Part shown: positions 8,328 to 18,138 of the stretch, one piece after another
How positions within the stretch are numbered: position 1 is the stretch's first letter
Layout of the letters: each line of letters opens with the position of its first letter
Origin: Neobacillus drentensis
Lineage (GTDB): Bacteria > Bacillota > Bacilli > Bacillales > Cytobacillaceae
Length of the DNA stretch: 64,000 nt
Reading direction: 5' to 3'
Assembly (NCBI RefSeq): GCF_021560175.1
Contig: NZ_CP091110.1
Coordinates: 4,900,501 to 4,964,500, forward strand
Notes under the pieces: model-generated
Database searches by the model: none
Told to the model about the DNA's origin: nothing
The model's input: the letters and a program-made list of their open reading frames with translations, nothing else
Program-made: the position numbers and the translations under genes

Positions 8328-9945
8328 CGCTTTGCCTCCTTTTTGGCAGCTTAAATTTAGTAAGGACACGCTCAATTCTGTTTCCGAATAACCGAGTTGC
8401 AAGTCCTGATTTCAATCCTAAATAAAAATAAATGCCAGCCCCTACAAATGCACTAATTAAGATCATTAAGACCGATTGCATTTTGGACGCCGGTGATAAG
8501 AATAACGTTAAAAATTTATACATCAGCTCGGTTCCCACCCACATACATCCAGCAAAAATAATTATCAATAAGCTTCTGCGCCAAACGAATCGATATTGAT
8601 AGCGGGAGAAATATCTAATTACCACTAAATTAATGATAATCGAGGCCATGTATCCGATCGCTGTGGCTAATACAGCCCCTCTTGTTTCAAACATTTTAAC
8701 TAACGGAATATTAAGTGTAAGTTTGACCAATAGTCCCACTAATAAGCTTAAAATCGTATACCGCTGTTCATTAATTCCTTGCATGATCGCTGCTGTCACC
8801 GCGTAAAGAGAAAATAAAATGGCGACCGGTGCATAAGCACCTAAAACCTGTGTACCAAGAGCATCATGCTCATAAAAAGCCGTATAAACTGGCTCAGCTA
8901 ATAGAGATAGCCCAATTGCCGCCGGCAGTGTTAAGAATAATAACACTTGAAAGGTTTGATTTAATTGATTAGTTAAGTTTTTTCGATCATTCTCCACATA
9001 TGCCTTTGTAATGCTTGGCACAAGTGTTAACGAGAAGGCAGTGGCTAGGGAAACAGGAATAATCACAATTTTATGTGATTCAAAGTTCAAAATCCCAAAA
9101 GCTGTCTCGGCCAATTTCTTTGTCGTTCCCATATCTACTAAGGCCTTGGTTAGGGTAAATTGATCAATAAGTTGGAATAATGGATTGGCAATCCCTACAA
9201 ATACGAAGGGTGCTGCATAAATAAAGATTTCTTTATAAATTTCTTTTAGTGAAACATGGATGGTTCCCTTATCTTGCTCCAAAAGCTCATCCAAATGCGG
9301 CTTCCTTTTATACCAGTACCAAAATAGGACGGCTAAGCCTCCTATCGCTCCAACAAAGGCAGCAAACGTGGCAACACTAACAGCAGTTACCATTGATCCA
9401 TTTAAAAATTTGAGAACCACATAAGCCCCAACAAGCGTGAACAGAATTCGGACGATTTGTTCTACCACTTGCGATGCGGCTGACGGTCCCATCGATTGAT
9501 GACCTTGAAAAAATCCTCTGATTAGACTCATGAATGGAACAAGGATTAAGGCAAAACTAACCGCACGCATGACGGTTATAGCCGCATCTATTTCATTACC
9601 AGGATTACTCATTTCGGCTAATAAAGGAGCTGCCAAATACATAATTAAAAATGCAACAAATCCTGTGATCGACATAACCACTAAACCGGATTTAAACAAT
9701 TTCCTGCCAACAGCATATTCTTCCAGTGCATTATACTTTGCAATAAACTTTGAAACAGCCAGCGGCACCCCAGCTGTTGCGATACTAATAAATATCGTGT
9801 AAGGGACATATCCGTAGGAATAAAGCTGTGTCCCATGTTTTCCAACAATCTGATAAAACGGTATAACATAAATGAGTCCGATTACTTTAGAAAGTATAGT
9901 TCCTAACGTTAAAATAAACGTTCCTCTTAAAAGCTTTGACTGCAT
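8317..9945 (-). CDS. murJ: Lipid II flippase MurJ (YtgP), MOP superfamily
   Basis: 542 aa, about 14 membrane helices, polysaccharide-transport (MVF/PST) family of the MOP exporter superfamily. The N-terminus LLRGTFILTLGTILSKVIGLIYVIPFYQIVG and the GxxxAxxK pattern in GVPLAVSKFIAKYNA are typical. B. subtilis YtgP, same length and neighbourhood, is the MurJ homologue that moves lipid II across the membrane for cell-wall synthesis. The start ATG at 9945 has a weak AGGAAGGG site. It is the first gene of an operon with the pseudouridine synthase. Confidence 0.88.
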   Translation of the reverse strand: MQSKLLRGTFILTLGTILSKVIGLIYVIPFYQIVGKHGTQLYSYGYVPYTIFISIATAGVPLAVSKFIAKYNALEEYAVGRKLFKSGLVVMSITGFVAFLIMYLAAPLLAEMSNPGNEIDAAITVMRAVSFALILVPFMSLIRGFFQGHQSMGPSAASQVVEQIVRILFTLVGAYVVLKFLNGSMVTAVSVATFAAFVGAIGGLAVLFWYWYKRKPHLDELLEQDKGTIHVSLKEIYKEIFIYAAPFVFVGIANPLFQLIDQFTLTKALVDMGTTKKLAETAFGILNFESHKIVIIPVSLATAFSLTLVPSITKAYVENDRKNLTNQLNQTFQVLLFLTLPAAIGLSLLAEPVYTAFYEHDALGTQVLGAYAPVAILFSLYAVTAAIMQGINEQRYTILSLLVGLLVKLTLNIPLVKMFETRGAVLATAIGYMASIIINLVVIRYFSRYQYRFVWRRSLLIIIFAGCMWVGTELMYKFLTLFLSPASKMQSVLMILISAFVGAGIYFYLGLKSGLATRLFGNRIERVLTKFKLPKRRQSVEN

Positions 9946-10148
9946 ATAATCCCTTCCTACCCGAAAGATACGTTCGTAAATTCACAAAGAATAATCGACG
10001 TTTTTTGCACACTATTAGTAGTTTACAACTTCTTTTCCTCCGATGCCACTCACAACCGAGTTAATTCACTTAAAAAAATGACTTTTTTCGTTTTAATTTC
10101 ACAAGTTATGTTTATAATGAAATGAATAAATTAAAGTTGGTGGATAAA

Positions 10149-11423
10149 ATGGATTACGATTGTATTGTGATTGGCGGCGGTCCCTCTGGACTAATGGCTG
10201 CTATAGCGGCGGGGGAAAAAGGGGCAAAGGTCCTCTTAATCGATAAAGGAGACAAATTAGGACGGAAGCTGGCAATTTCCGGAGGCGGGCGTTGTAACGT
10301 AACCAACCGGCTGCCGGTTGAGGAGATTATTAAACATCTGCCCGGCAACGGTAAATTCTTATATAGTGCTTTTTCTATTTTTAGTAATGAAGATATTATT
10401 CGCTTTTTTGAAAGGCTAGGAATTGAATTAAAAGAGGAAGATCATGGGCGGATGTTTCCTGTAAGCAATAAAGCTCAATCAGTGGTGGATGCCCTCTTAG
10501 AACAGCTCGAGAAACTACGTGTAAGAGTCTTCAAAAATAGCCCCGTGGCAGATGTTCTCTATGAAAATGGACATGTTTCCGCAGTGCGGTTAAAGGATGG
10601 CCAGCAACTTTCGACTAAGTCAGTGGTAATTGCGGTAGGGGGAAAATCGGTCCCGCATACAGGGTCTACCGGCGACGGTTATGCCTGGGCTGAGAAAGCA
10701 GGCCATACGATTACTGAGTTGTTCCCAACCGAGGTCCCTGTTACCTCAAGTGAGCCCTTTATAAAAAACAAGTCATTACAGGGATTATCGTTAAGAGATA
10801 TTAATCTCAGTGTCTTGAATCCGAAAGGCAAACCCTTGATTTCCCACCGGATGGATATGTTGTTTACCCATTTTGGAGTCAGTGGCCCAGCCGTGCTCCG
10901 CTGCAGTCAATTTGTGGTCAAGGCCATGAAAAAGTGGAATCTAAAAGAAGTAACCATGAGCTTGGATGCCCTTCCTGATCGAAAAGAGGAAGAGATTTTT
11001 CAAGAGATTGTAAAACTTGTAAAAGGGGAACCCAAAAAGAGCATCAAAAATACCTTAAAGGGAATAGTTCCGGAGCGTTACCTTCTATTTCTCCTCGAAA
11101 TGAATGATATGGATCCTGCCGAGCAAGGCGGAACGATTTCCAATGAAAAAATTCGTGCATTTGCAAAGGGCTGTAAACAATTTCAATTCAAAGTAAATGG
11201 CACACTTCCACTTGAAAAAGCATTTGTGACGGGCGGCGGGGTTACCGTGAAAGAGATTGAGCCGCAAACCATGGCTTCTAAATTGATGGAGGGTCTTTAT
11301 TTTTGCGGTGAAATACTAGATATCCATGGTTACACAGGTGGATATAACATTACATCTGCCTTAGTAACGGGCAGGCTTGCGGGAACCAATGCAGCACTAT
11401 CCGCAAAAAATTATCGGGCGTGA
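10149..11423 (+). CDS. ytfP: HI0933-type NAD(P)/FAD-dependent oxidoreductase (YtfP)
   Basis: 424 aa. N-terminal FAD-binding beta-alpha-beta [25 protein letters not shown], then [16 protein letters not shown], the hallmark of the HI0933/YhiN flavoprotein family, and the C-terminal [19 protein letters not shown]. The substrate is unknown; the family is sometimes called BaiN-like and its role in Bacillus is undetermined. I take the ATG at 10149 (GGTGG 5 nt upstream) rather than the ATG at 10122, which sits immediately after a TATAAT sequence that looks like the -10 box. A hairpin covers its 3' end. Confidence 0.85.
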   Translation: MDYDCIVIGGGPSGLMAAIAAGEKGAKVLLIDKGDKLGRKLAISGGGRCNVTNRLPVEEIIKHLPGNGKFLYSAFSIFSNEDIIRFFERLGIELKEEDHGRMFPVSNKAQSVVDALLEQLEKLRVRVFKNSPVADVLYENGHVSAVRLKDGQQLSTKSVVIAVGGKSVPHTGSTGDGYAWAEKAGHTITELFPTEVPVTSSEPFIKNKSLQGLSLRDINLSVLNPKGKPLISHRMDMLFTHFGVSGPAVLRCSQFVVKAMKKWNLKEVTMSLDALPDRKEEEIFQEIVKLVKGEPKKSIKNTLKGIVPERYLLFLLEMNDMDPAEQGGTISNEKIRAFAKGCKQFQFKVNGTLPLEKAFVTGGGVTVKEIEPQTMASKLMEGLYFCGEILDIHGYTGGYNITSALVTGRLAGTNAALSAKNYRA

Positions 11424-11442
11424 AGTACGATCACGCCCGATA
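11404..11442. terminator. Convergent terminator overlapping the ends of ytfP and cse60
   Basis: Perfect 11-bp stem ATCGGGCGTGA ... TCACGCCCGAT. The T run (AATTTTTT) is on the minus strand, so it terminates cse60. Both stop codons lie inside or next to the hairpin. Confidence 0.85.
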
Positions 11443-11616
11443 GATAATCATAGCGGTAAAACAGTAAATCTGCTCTTCCTCTTCTTCTTCGGTCATGGCA
11501 GCCACATTATACTTGATATCGACAAGGCTTTGTTCCTCTATATCTTTTAAAAATCGATTCATCTCTTTTTCTAGATCTTTTTCATGCTCCCTGTCAAATA
11601 ACTTTACTTGGATCAT
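11431..11616 (-). CDS. cse60: Sporulation protein Cse60
   Basis: 61 aa from the ATG at 11616, with GGAGGGAG 5-6 nt upstream; a longer frame from 11655 has no ribosome site. The sequence MIQVKLFDREHEKDLEKEMN ... EEQIYCFTAMIIYR matches the small Cse60 family known from B. subtilis, where it is made in the mother cell under sigma-E. The biochemical function is unknown. It is charged and Glu-rich in the middle, with no membrane segment. It lies convergent to ytfP with interlocked ends. Confidence 0.8.
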   Translation of the reverse strand: MIQVKLFDREHEKDLEKEMNRFLKDIEEQSLVDIKYNVAAMTEEEEEEQIYCFTAMIIYRA

Positions 11617-11758
11617 AAGACTCCCTCCCTCTCCTTTTTCTATCAGTATTCTCATTTTTTCAGAATTTTAAAAATAGATGGTTTTAAAAGTTAAGGTTTT
11701 TTTAAGATTGGGCTTGTAAACTTGTTTCTGAAATCAAATGTTGAAAGGAGGGTCTGAG

Positions 11759-12154
11759 GTGGATAAAAAACAAAAGATTACTTGGGGAGTCAGCTTTGGG
11801 AGTTTGGCTTTAGCAGCGGGAATGGTCTCTTATCTCGGTTTATCCAATGGCGGAAGTACGAACAGCCAAATGGCTTTTACTCAACGGCAGCAGCCAGGTT
11901 CTAATACAAATCAAAATCAGCAGCAATATTCGCAACAAGGAGGATCAAACACACAACAAGATCAGCAAACAGGACAAGATTTTAATAGTTCCTGGGGCGG
12001 AGACAGTCAATTAGATCAAAGTCAGCAAACTCCGGATGATAACAGTAGCCAAGGCTTTGATAATAGCGATCAACAACAGGATCAATTTTTTAATGGCGGC
12101 GGTCCAGGCTCCGGACATCACCATGGATTTGATACAACCACAGGTGGAACCTAA
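11759..12154 (+). CDS. Membrane-anchored Gln/Asn/Gly-rich low-complexity protein
   Basis: 131 aa from the GTG at 11759, which has AAAGGAGGG 7 nt upstream. Residues about 8-30 (ITWGVSFGSLALAAGMVSYL) form one hydrophobic segment preceded by lysines, so it is a single-pass or uncleaved signal-anchor protein with the rest outside. Residues 40-131 are repetitive Q/N/G/D/S (runs such as NQNQQQYSQQGG), ending in GGGPGSGHHHGFDTTTGG. There is no recognisable domain and no cysteine. Function unknown; a wall, spore or matrix component is possible but unsupported. It is convergent to ytwF across a strong terminator. Confidence 0.7.
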   Translation: MDKKQKITWGVSFGSLALAAGMVSYLGLSNGGSTNSQMAFTQRQQPGSNTNQNQQQYSQQGGSNTQQDQQTGQDFNSSWGGDSQLDQSQQTPDDNSSQGFDNSDQQQDQFFNGGGPGSGHHHGFDTTTGGT

Positions 12155-12195
12155 TTTGCTGATGCTGGAAACCCTGCATGCGGTTGAAACTAAAA

Positions 12196-12232
12196 CAGAT
12201 AAAAAAAACCGATTCCAAAACGGAATCGGTTA
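12196..12232. terminator. Bidirectional terminator between the Gln-rich gene and ytwF
   Basis: Hairpin CCGATTCC-AAAA-CGGAATCGG with an A8 run on one side and AT-rich sequence on the other. The minus-strand direction has the better T run. Confidence 0.9.
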
Positions 12233-12544
12233 TTCTGTGTATTCAGTTTCTCCTGTCCAGGCCAGCATTCCGCCAATCATATTCCGGACTTTATACCCTT
12301 GTTCTTGAAGATAATAGCAAACATTTCCACTTCGGTGGCTTGAACGGCAAATGAAAATATATTCCTTCTCTTTATCAAAATAGTCCAGGTTAGCGGGAAT
12401 ATCGCCCATACGAATATGTTTTGCCCCTGGAATCATCCCAAAAACAACTTCCTCATCTTCTCTTACATCTACAAGCTCTGGTTTTTCCCCTGCCTCGAGC
12501 TTCTTTTGCAATTCTTCTGGAGTAATCACATTAATTTCTTCCAT
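12230..12544 (-). CDS. ytwF: Rhodanese-like domain protein (YtwF)
   Basis: 104 aa from the ATG at 12544 (GAAGGG 9 nt upstream); an ATG 9 nt earlier would abut that site. It is a single rhodanese domain with LVDVREDEEVVFGMIPGA at the start, active-site Cys66 in IFICRSSHRSGNVC, and a GGMLAWTGE end. Such proteins carry sulfur as a persulfide or act in thiol relay; the partner is unknown. Position and size match B. subtilis ytwF. Confidence 0.85.
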   Translation of the reverse strand: MEEINVITPEELQKKLEAGEKPELVDVREDEEVVFGMIPGAKHIRMGDIPANLDYFDKEKEYIFICRSSHRSGNVCYYLQEQGYKVRNMIGGMLAWTGETEYTE

Positions 12545-12608
12545 CCCAATCATCCCTTCAGAAAAACATCCTCCATTTTACAAGAGGATGTTCAATTTTG
12601 TTTCCTGA

Positions 12609-15026
12609 TTAATTCGCCACAATATTTACCAATTTACCTGGTACAGTAATTACTTTGCGAACGGTCTTTCCTTCAATTTGTTCCTTCACACGATCGTCAT
12701 CCATGGCGATTCCTTCCAAAGCTTCTTTCGTAGCATCTGTCGGAACCTTTAACTTTGTTTTCACCTTGCCATTTACTTGAATCACAATCTCGATTTCATC
12801 ATCGACTAATTTTGCTTCATCATATGCCGGCCATGCTTCATAGGAGATTGTACCGCTATGACCTAACTTTTCCCATAGCTCTTCAGCAAGATGCGGACAA
12901 ACAGGAGCAAGTAATTTTACAAAGCCTTCGACATAAACCTTTGGAAGAACTGTTGCTTTATACGCTTCATTGATAAAGACCATCATTTGTGAAATAGCTG
13001 TATTAAATCTTAAACCTTCATAATCCTCCGTCACTTTTTTCACCGTTTGATGATACACTTTTTCAAGGTTTGATGCTTCTTCATTTGTCTGGATTTTCGG
13101 GCTTAATTCACCGTTTTCTTCCACTAACAGACGCCAAATTCGATCTAAGAAGCGGCGTGATCCATCTAAGCCATTGGTCGACCAAGCAATCGATGCATCA
13201 AGAGGTCCCATAAACATTTCGTATAAACGAAGGGTATCGGCACCATGGCTGTCAATAATGTCATCAGGGTTGACAACATTTCCTTTTGATTTACTCATCT
13301 TTTCATTGCCTTCACCTAAGATCATTCCTTGGTTGAAAAGCTTTTGGAATGGTTCTTTGGTTGGCACTACACCAATGTCATATAAAAACTTATGCCAGAA
13401 ACGTGCATATAGCAAGTGAAGCACGGCATGCTCGGCACCGCCAATGTAAATATCAACCGGGAGCCAATGATTTAATTTTTCCTGTGAAGCTAATTCTTGA
13501 TCATTTTTCGGATCAATATAACGTAAATAGTACCAGCAGCTGCCTGCCCACTGCGGCATCGTATTTGTTTCACGGCGGCCTTTTTTACCTGTTACCGGAT
13601 CGACGACATTGACCCAATCCTCAATATTCGCAAGCGGTGACTCACCTGTTCCAGATGGTTTAATGTCGGTTGTTTTTGGTAAGGTTAATGGCAGCTGATC
13701 TTCAGGAACGGCTGTCATAGTGCCATCTTCCCAATGGATAATTGGGATTGGCTCACCCCAGTAACGCTGACGGCTGAATAACCAGTCCCGTAAACGATAC
13801 GTCACTTTTTTCGTTCCAATTCCCTTTTCCTCTAACCAGGCGATCATTTTAGAAATGGCCTCTTCTTTATCTAATCCATTTAAGAACTCAGAATTAATGT
13901 GTTCCCCATCACCTGTATAAGCTTCTTTTTCTACATCTCCGCCAGCCACGACTGGCTTAATAGGTAAGTTGAAAACTTTAGCAAATTCATAGTCACGTTC
14001 ATCGTGAGCAGGTACCGCCATAATCGCACCCGTTCCATAACTTACTAATACATAATCAGCAATCCAGATTGGCATTTTATCGCCATTTGCAGGATTAATC
14101 GCATATGCTCCAGTAAAAACACCCGTTTTCTCTTTTGCTAAATCTGTCCGTTCTAAATCGCTCTTCATTTTTACTTTTTCTAAGTAAGCATCGACAGCAG
14201 CACGCTGCTCATTAGTAGTAATTTTTTCAACAAATGGATGCTCTGGAGCCAATACAGCATAGGTTGCACCGAATAGTGTGTCTGGTCGGGTAGTGAACAC
14301 TGTAAAGGTTTCATCATGTCCATCAATTTGGAATGTTACTTCAGCCCCTTCAGAGCGGCCAATCCAGTTGCGCTGCATTTCCTTTAAGCTTTCAGGCCAG
14401 TCAAGCTCCTCAAGGTCCTCAAGTAAACGGTCACCGTAAGCTGTAATTTTTAACATCCATTGCTTCATCGGACGGCGTTCAACCGGATGTCCGCCGCGTT
14501 CACTCTTGCCGTCAATAACCTCTTCATTCGCTAAAACAGTTCCAAGCGCTGGACACCAGTTCACCGCTACTTCATCAATATAGGCAAGCCCTTTCTCCCA
14601 AAGCTTTAAGAAGATCCACTGTGTCCATTTATAATATTCTGGGTCAGTCGTATTGACTTCACGATCCCAATCATAGGAAAAACCTAGTGCTTTAATTTGT
14701 CTTCGGAAGGTGTTAATATTCTTTTCCGTAAATTCAGCAGGGTCGTTACCTGTGTCTAAAGCATATTGTTCGGCAGGCAATCCGAAGGCATCCCAGCCCA
14801 TCGGGTGCAGTACATTATAGCCCTGCATCCGCTTTAAACGGGAAAGAATATCTGTTGCTGTATAGCCTTCCGGGTGTCCTACATGAAGCCCTGCACCGGA
14901 TGGATAGGGAAACATGTCTAATGCATAGAATTTCCGCTTATCATATTCTTCGCTCGTTTTGAACGTTTTTTTGTCTTCCCATTGTTTTTGCCACTTTTTC
15001 TCAATTTGTTGATGGTTAAAGCTCAT
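12609..15026 (-). CDS. leuS: Leucyl-tRNA synthetase
   Basis: 805 aa from the ATG at 15026 (AGGAGG upstream); the longer frame runs into the leader terminator. Class Ia synthetase that charges tRNA-Leu. It has HIGH-type motif [17 protein letters not shown] near residue 40, an editing CP1 insertion with [12 protein letters not shown], a second block [19 protein letters not shown], and KMSKS ([15 protein letters not shown]). The C-terminal tRNA-binding domain ends in [17 protein letters not shown], so it is full length. Expression is governed by a leucine T-box leader. Confidence 0.98.
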   Translation of the reverse strand: MSFNHQQIEKKWQKQWEDKKTFKTSEEYDKRKFYALDMFPYPSGAGLHVGHPEGYTATDILSRLKRMQGYNVLHPMGWDAFGLPAEQYALDTGNDPAEFTEKNINTFRRQIKALGFSYDWDREVNTTDPEYYKWTQWIFLKLWEKGLAYIDEVAVNWCPALGTVLANEEVIDGKSERGGHPVERRPMKQWMLKITAYGDRLLEDLEELDWPESLKEMQRNWIGRSEGAEVTFQIDGHDETFTVFTTRPDTLFGATYAVLAPEHPFVEKITTNEQRAAVDAYLEKVKMKSDLERTDLAKEKTGVFTGAYAINPANGDKMPIWIADYVLVSYGTGAIMAVPAHDERDYEFAKVFNLPIKPVVAGGDVEKEAYTGDGEHINSEFLNGLDKEEAISKMIAWLEEKGIGTKKVTYRLRDWLFSRQRYWGEPIPIIHWEDGTMTAVPEDQLPLTLPKTTDIKPSGTGESPLANIEDWVNVVDPVTGKKGRRETNTMPQWAGSCWYYLRYIDPKNDQELASQEKLNHWLPVDIYIGGAEHAVLHLLYARFWHKFLYDIGVVPTKEPFQKLFNQGMILGEGNEKMSKSKGNVVNPDDIIDSHGADTLRLYEMFMGPLDASIAWSTNGLDGSRRFLDRIWRLLVEENGELSPKIQTNEEASNLEKVYHQTVKKVTEDYEGLRFNTAISQMMVFINEAYKATVLPKVYVEGFVKLLAPVCPHLAEELWEKLGHSGTISYEAWPAYDEAKLVDDEIEIVIQVNGKVKTKLKVPTDATKEALEGIAMDDDRVKEQIEGKTVRKVITVPGKLVNIVAN

Positions 15027-15050
15027 TTTGATTTTCCTCCTACTGCAAAA

Positions 15051-15305
15051 TAAAAAACCCCTCATCCCAAAAAGGGACGAGAGGATTGTATGTATCTTCC
15101 CGCGGTACCACCCACATTAGTGCCTAAACACTCGCTTCATTCAACCTTAACGCGGTAAACGGCAAACATTACTGTTCATTCATGCCTGCAACTCAAAGGC
15201 GAGTTCATGATGTACTCGGTTGACTTTCACCAGCCGTCAACTCTCTATTCTTTCGAGTAAAAATCACTACTACTCCTGATCACTGTTTTTTTAATATAAA
15301 GTATT
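15051..15305 (-). ncRNA. T-box leader of leuS (Leu, specifier CTC)
   Basis: On the minus strand the conserved T-box GGGTGGTACCGCGG lies at about 15099-15113. It is followed by a terminator hairpin (CCTCTCGTCCC/GGGATGAGGGG plus T6; 15051-15088). Upstream is a Stem I-like region with AGTAGTAGTGA and the specifier context ATGAA-CTC-GCC; the CTC is at 15203-15201. CTC is a leucine codon, agreeing with the downstream gene. Uncharged tRNA-Leu would favour the antiterminator. Confidence 0.93.
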
Positions 15306-15311
15306 ACGGTT

Positions 15312-15340
15312 ATTGTATTAAATTTTCTATCACTATGCAA
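15312..15340 (-). promoter_or_regulatory. leuS promoter
   Basis: Minus strand TTGCAT, 17-nt spacer, TACAAT; transcription would start near 15305, just before the T-box. Confidence 0.6.
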
Positions 15341-15426
15341 GCAAACATTTGCCTAAATTCAGGATGGACAGGTGCGGGCCAGTTTAAACATTAAATATCT
15401 AGATATATTCTAGGGATAAATGAAAG

Positions 15427-15452
15427 AACAGTTGACTGAAAAAGTCAACTGT
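15427..15452 (-). terminator. Terminator of cstA
   Basis: Hairpin ACAGTTGAC-TTTTTCA-GTCAACTGT followed by a weak T-rich stretch (TCTTTCATTT). Confidence 0.75.
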
Positions 15453-15459
15453 CCTAAAT

Positions 15460-17253
15460 TTAAGCAACCCTTGAACCAAATTGAAAACGAGGGGAATTCC
15501 ACATGGTGGTCCATTTCTTAATAGCTGTCACCATAATAATGATACCAAGTACTAACATGATAATCGATAGGATCCCATTCATCACACTGTATCCAGCAGC
15601 TGCCGGATTTAGGTAAACGTTTTTGACCATCCAATAGCCTGCATAGTTAACCGTGACAAACAAATAAGCGAGAGGAATTAAACAAGTTAACATGTACCAG
15701 CGTTTGTCAGCCACTTTTAGAATAACAGTTGCCCCAATAATGAGACCGATCGATGCCATTAACTGATTAGATACACCGAATAAGGCCCAAACAGAACCGA
15801 TATCTCCAGAAAAGAGCAAATATCCCCATATAAAGCATGCTAATGCACTTGCAAATATGGACCCAGGAATCCAATCTGTTTTTTTCAATGGTTTATAAAA
15901 CTCACCAAAGAAATCTTGTATTAAATAACGGGCTACACGTGTTCCAGAATCAATCGCTGTTAAAATAAATACCGCTTCAAACATAATGACAAACTGGAAA
16001 AAGTAGGATGATAATTTAGCAAACCAAGGGATAGCTGTGAAAACATAAGTCATACCAACAGCTAATGTTACAGCCCCGCCTGTTCTTCCTTCCAAGTCCA
16101 TTCCAATTTCCTGGGCAAGCTTCGGTAATTGGTCTACATGCATACCTAATGTTTTGTAAACCTCTGGGGTGGAATTAATGGCAAAATAATCGGCTGGCTG
16201 AAGGGCTGTTGCTGCTATTAATGCCATAATCCCAACCACACACTCTACTAACATCGCTCCAAACCCAACTACCTTAATATCTGACCAGCGATCAAGCATT
16301 TTCGGTGTTGTACCTGAACCAACAAAGGCATGGAAGCCAGAAATGGCACCACAGGCAATCGTAATCGAAATAAACGGCCAGACTGGACCTGCAATGACAG
16401 GACCGCCGCCTTGTGTAAATTTCGTAAATGCAGGCATTTGAATGTTCGGATTAATAATAAATACGCCAATAATAAGGGCAATAAATACGCCAATTTTCAT
16501 AAAACTACTTAAATAATCTCGCGGAGCTAGCAATAGCCATACAGGCAGTGCTGCTGCAAAAAAAGCATAGATAGGCAGAATAATGGCTAATGTTTTTGTA
16601 TCTAAAGTCAGCCAGTCTCCCAAAACGGTATTCTGAATCATCGGTCCTACAAATACGCCTACCATAACAAGGATGAATCCAATTGTAGTCGTTATTTTTA
16701 AATTACCTGTTTTCTTATATAAGATGCCTACTCCCATCGCAATGGGAATTGTGATTCCTACTGAAAAAGTTCCCCATGGGTTGTTCTCAAGTGCGTGAAG
16801 TACGACCATAGAAAGCCCTGCCATGGTAATCGTAATGATGAATAGCATAGCAAGTCCTGTACAAAAACCTGCAACAGGACCTAATTCATCCTTGGCTACT
16901 TCAGATAATGATTTCCCCTTCTTCCGCATAGAAGCGTAAAGTACAACTGCGTCATGGACAGCACCACCGATTACCGCGCCAATTAACAGCCAAAGTAAAC
17001 TTGGCAAATAACCAAATTGTGCAGCCAAGATTGGCCCTACAAGCGGACCAGCTGCCGCGATTGCAGCAAAATGGTGGCCAAATGTCACCCATTTATTGGT
17101 TGGGACATAGTCCTTCCCATCATTAAATTCGTGAGCTGGTGTTGGCTTAGAATCGTCTAACTTTAATACTTTTGCAGCTATGAAAGTTCCGTATAAACGG
17201 TAAGCAATCATTAATATACAAATGGAACCAATTACAACTGAAACCGCATTCAT
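15460..17253 (-). CDS. cstA: CstA-family carbon starvation / pyruvate transporter
   Basis: 597 aa, about 16 membrane helices. The CstA signatures are present: TFGHHFAAIAAAGPLVGPILAAQFGYLPSLLW near residues 58-88, GAVHDAVVLYASMRKKGKSL, and GFHAFVGSGTTPKMLDRWSD. E. coli members CstA and BtsT are pyruvate/proton symporters, and peptide uptake was proposed earlier. Start ATG at 17253 with GGGGAGG upstream. It lies downstream of lytST, from which it is separated by a terminator and its own control region with a perfect cre site, so it is probably induced by LytT and repressed by CcpA. Confidence 0.9.
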   Translation of the reverse strand: MNAVSVVIGSICILMIAYRLYGTFIAAKVLKLDDSKPTPAHEFNDGKDYVPTNKWVTFGHHFAAIAAAGPLVGPILAAQFGYLPSLLWLLIGAVIGGAVHDAVVLYASMRKKGKSLSEVAKDELGPVAGFCTGLAMLFIITITMAGLSMVVLHALENNPWGTFSVGITIPIAMGVGILYKKTGNLKITTTIGFILVMVGVFVGPMIQNTVLGDWLTLDTKTLAIILPIYAFFAAALPVWLLLAPRDYLSSFMKIGVFIALIIGVFIINPNIQMPAFTKFTQGGGPVIAGPVWPFISITIACGAISGFHAFVGSGTTPKMLDRWSDIKVVGFGAMLVECVVGIMALIAATALQPADYFAINSTPEVYKTLGMHVDQLPKLAQEIGMDLEGRTGGAVTLAVGMTYVFTAIPWFAKLSSYFFQFVIMFEAVFILTAIDSGTRVARYLIQDFFGEFYKPLKKTDWIPGSIFASALACFIWGYLLFSGDIGSVWALFGVSNQLMASIGLIIGATVILKVADKRWYMLTCLIPLAYLFVTVNYAGYWMVKNVYLNPAAAGYSVMNGILSIIMLVLGIIIMVTAIKKWTTMWNSPRFQFGSRVA

Positions 17254-17300
17254 TTTCTTTTTTCCTCCCCTAAATCAATAACTTATATTAATCTTATTAA

Positions 17301-17315
17301 ATGAAAACGATAACA
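17301..17315. promoter_or_regulatory. cre site upstream of cstA
   Basis: ATGAAAACGATAACA matches the CcpA operator consensus WTGNAANCGNWNNCW at every fixed position. It lies about 48 bp before the cstA start codon, a position for roadblock or promoter repression. Confidence 0.75.
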
Positions 17316-17334
17316 TTCGTTTTTCAAGATAAGT

Positions 17335-17354
17335 GGTTAAAATCTAGGGTTAAA
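17335..17354 (-). promoter_or_regulatory. Candidate LytT (LytTR) binding direct repeat upstream of cstA
   Basis: GGTTAAA at 17335-17341 and again at 17348-17354, a perfect 7-nt direct repeat with 13-bp period, just upstream of the cre site. LytTR regulators bind direct repeats; the assignment to LytT is inferred from position only. Confidence 0.4.
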
Positions 17355-17379
17355 AAACAGTAATTCTAAATTGAAATAC

Positions 17380-17412
17380 AAAAAACAGCTGTTAAAAACC
17401 AAGCAGCTGTTT
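17380..17412 (-). terminator. Terminator overlapping the lytT stop codon
   Basis: AAACAGCTG ... CAGCTGTTT with a 12-nt loop that contains the TAA of lytT, followed by TTTTTTG. It separates lytST transcription from cstA. Confidence 0.8.
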
Positions 17413-18138
17413 CAGTTCCTTTGTATAGGTTCTGCTAACGGGAACCTTTTCGCCGGATTTCATAATTAAATTGTAGGTTGAATTAAACCATGGTTCGATC
17501 TCAAGAATGGCATCAATATTGACTAGATAAGCACGATGAACACGCATAATGGAAGGAATTTGCAGTTTCCGTTCAAAGGTTACTAATGGTTCATTGACCC
17601 ATAACTTTTGTTTGTCCGTGGCAACGACTGTTTTACCATCCTGCGTGCCAATATAGACAATGTCATTAATATGGAGTAACACGATTTTTTCATCAATCGA
17701 AACCGCTAATTTTTCTGACCGATCATTTTGACTAGAATGCCACCTAGATGAAAGCGGGATTTTTTGCTCTTTATTTCCAGCCAGCTTATACAGCTTATCA
17801 ATGGTGAGCTGGATCCTTTTTTCATCAATTGGTTTTAACAGATAATCAACTGCATTAAGTTCAAAAGCTTTAAGAGCATATTCATCATATGCTGTAGCAA
17901 AAACAATCAATGGTGGATAATCCAACTGATTTAATTTACTGGCGATTTCGATCCCACTTTCATCGGCAAGCTGGATATCTAGAAAAATCACATCAATATC
18001 CAGGTTTTTCAAATTTTCAAATGCGGCCTCAAAGCACTCAGCTTCTCCAGCTACCTCCACCTGCTTACTTCGTTTTAGCAAATAGGAAAGTTCATCTCTC
18101 GCAAGCGGTTCATCATCGACGATAAAGGCTTTTAACAC
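17392..18138 (-). CDS. lytT: LytTR-family response regulator
   Basis: 248 aa. Receiver domain at residues 1-120 with acidic pocket D8-D9, phospho-acceptor D54 (VIFLDIQLADESG), and K in LLKPID. A LytTR DNA-binding domain occupies about residues 145-248 (INDIVYIGTQDGKTVV ... RVHRAYLVNIDAI ... VPVSRTY). It starts at GTG 18138 with GGGGGG upstream and overlaps lytS by 26 bp. Partner of LytS; target genes probably include cstA next door. Related pairs in Bacillus (LytST) and E. coli (BtsSR) sense pyruvate and activate pyruvate transporter genes. Confidence 0.93.
   Translation of the reverse strand: MLKAFIVDDEPLARDELSYLLKRSKQVEVAGEAECFEAAFENLKNLDIDVIFLDIQLADESGIEIASKLNQLDYPPLIVFATAYDEYALKAFELNAVDYLLKPIDEKRIQLTIDKLYKLAGNKEQKIPLSSRWHSSQNDRSEKLAVSIDEKIVLLHINDIVYIGTQDGKTVVATDKQKLWVNEPLVTFERKLQIPSIMRVHRAYLVNIDAILEIEPWFNSTYNLIMKSGEKVPVSRTYTKELKQLLGF

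Noticed and set aside
10040..10080. Tiny minus-strand frame (GTG..., 12 codons) between murJ and ytfP
   Set aside because: No ribosome site and too short to support.
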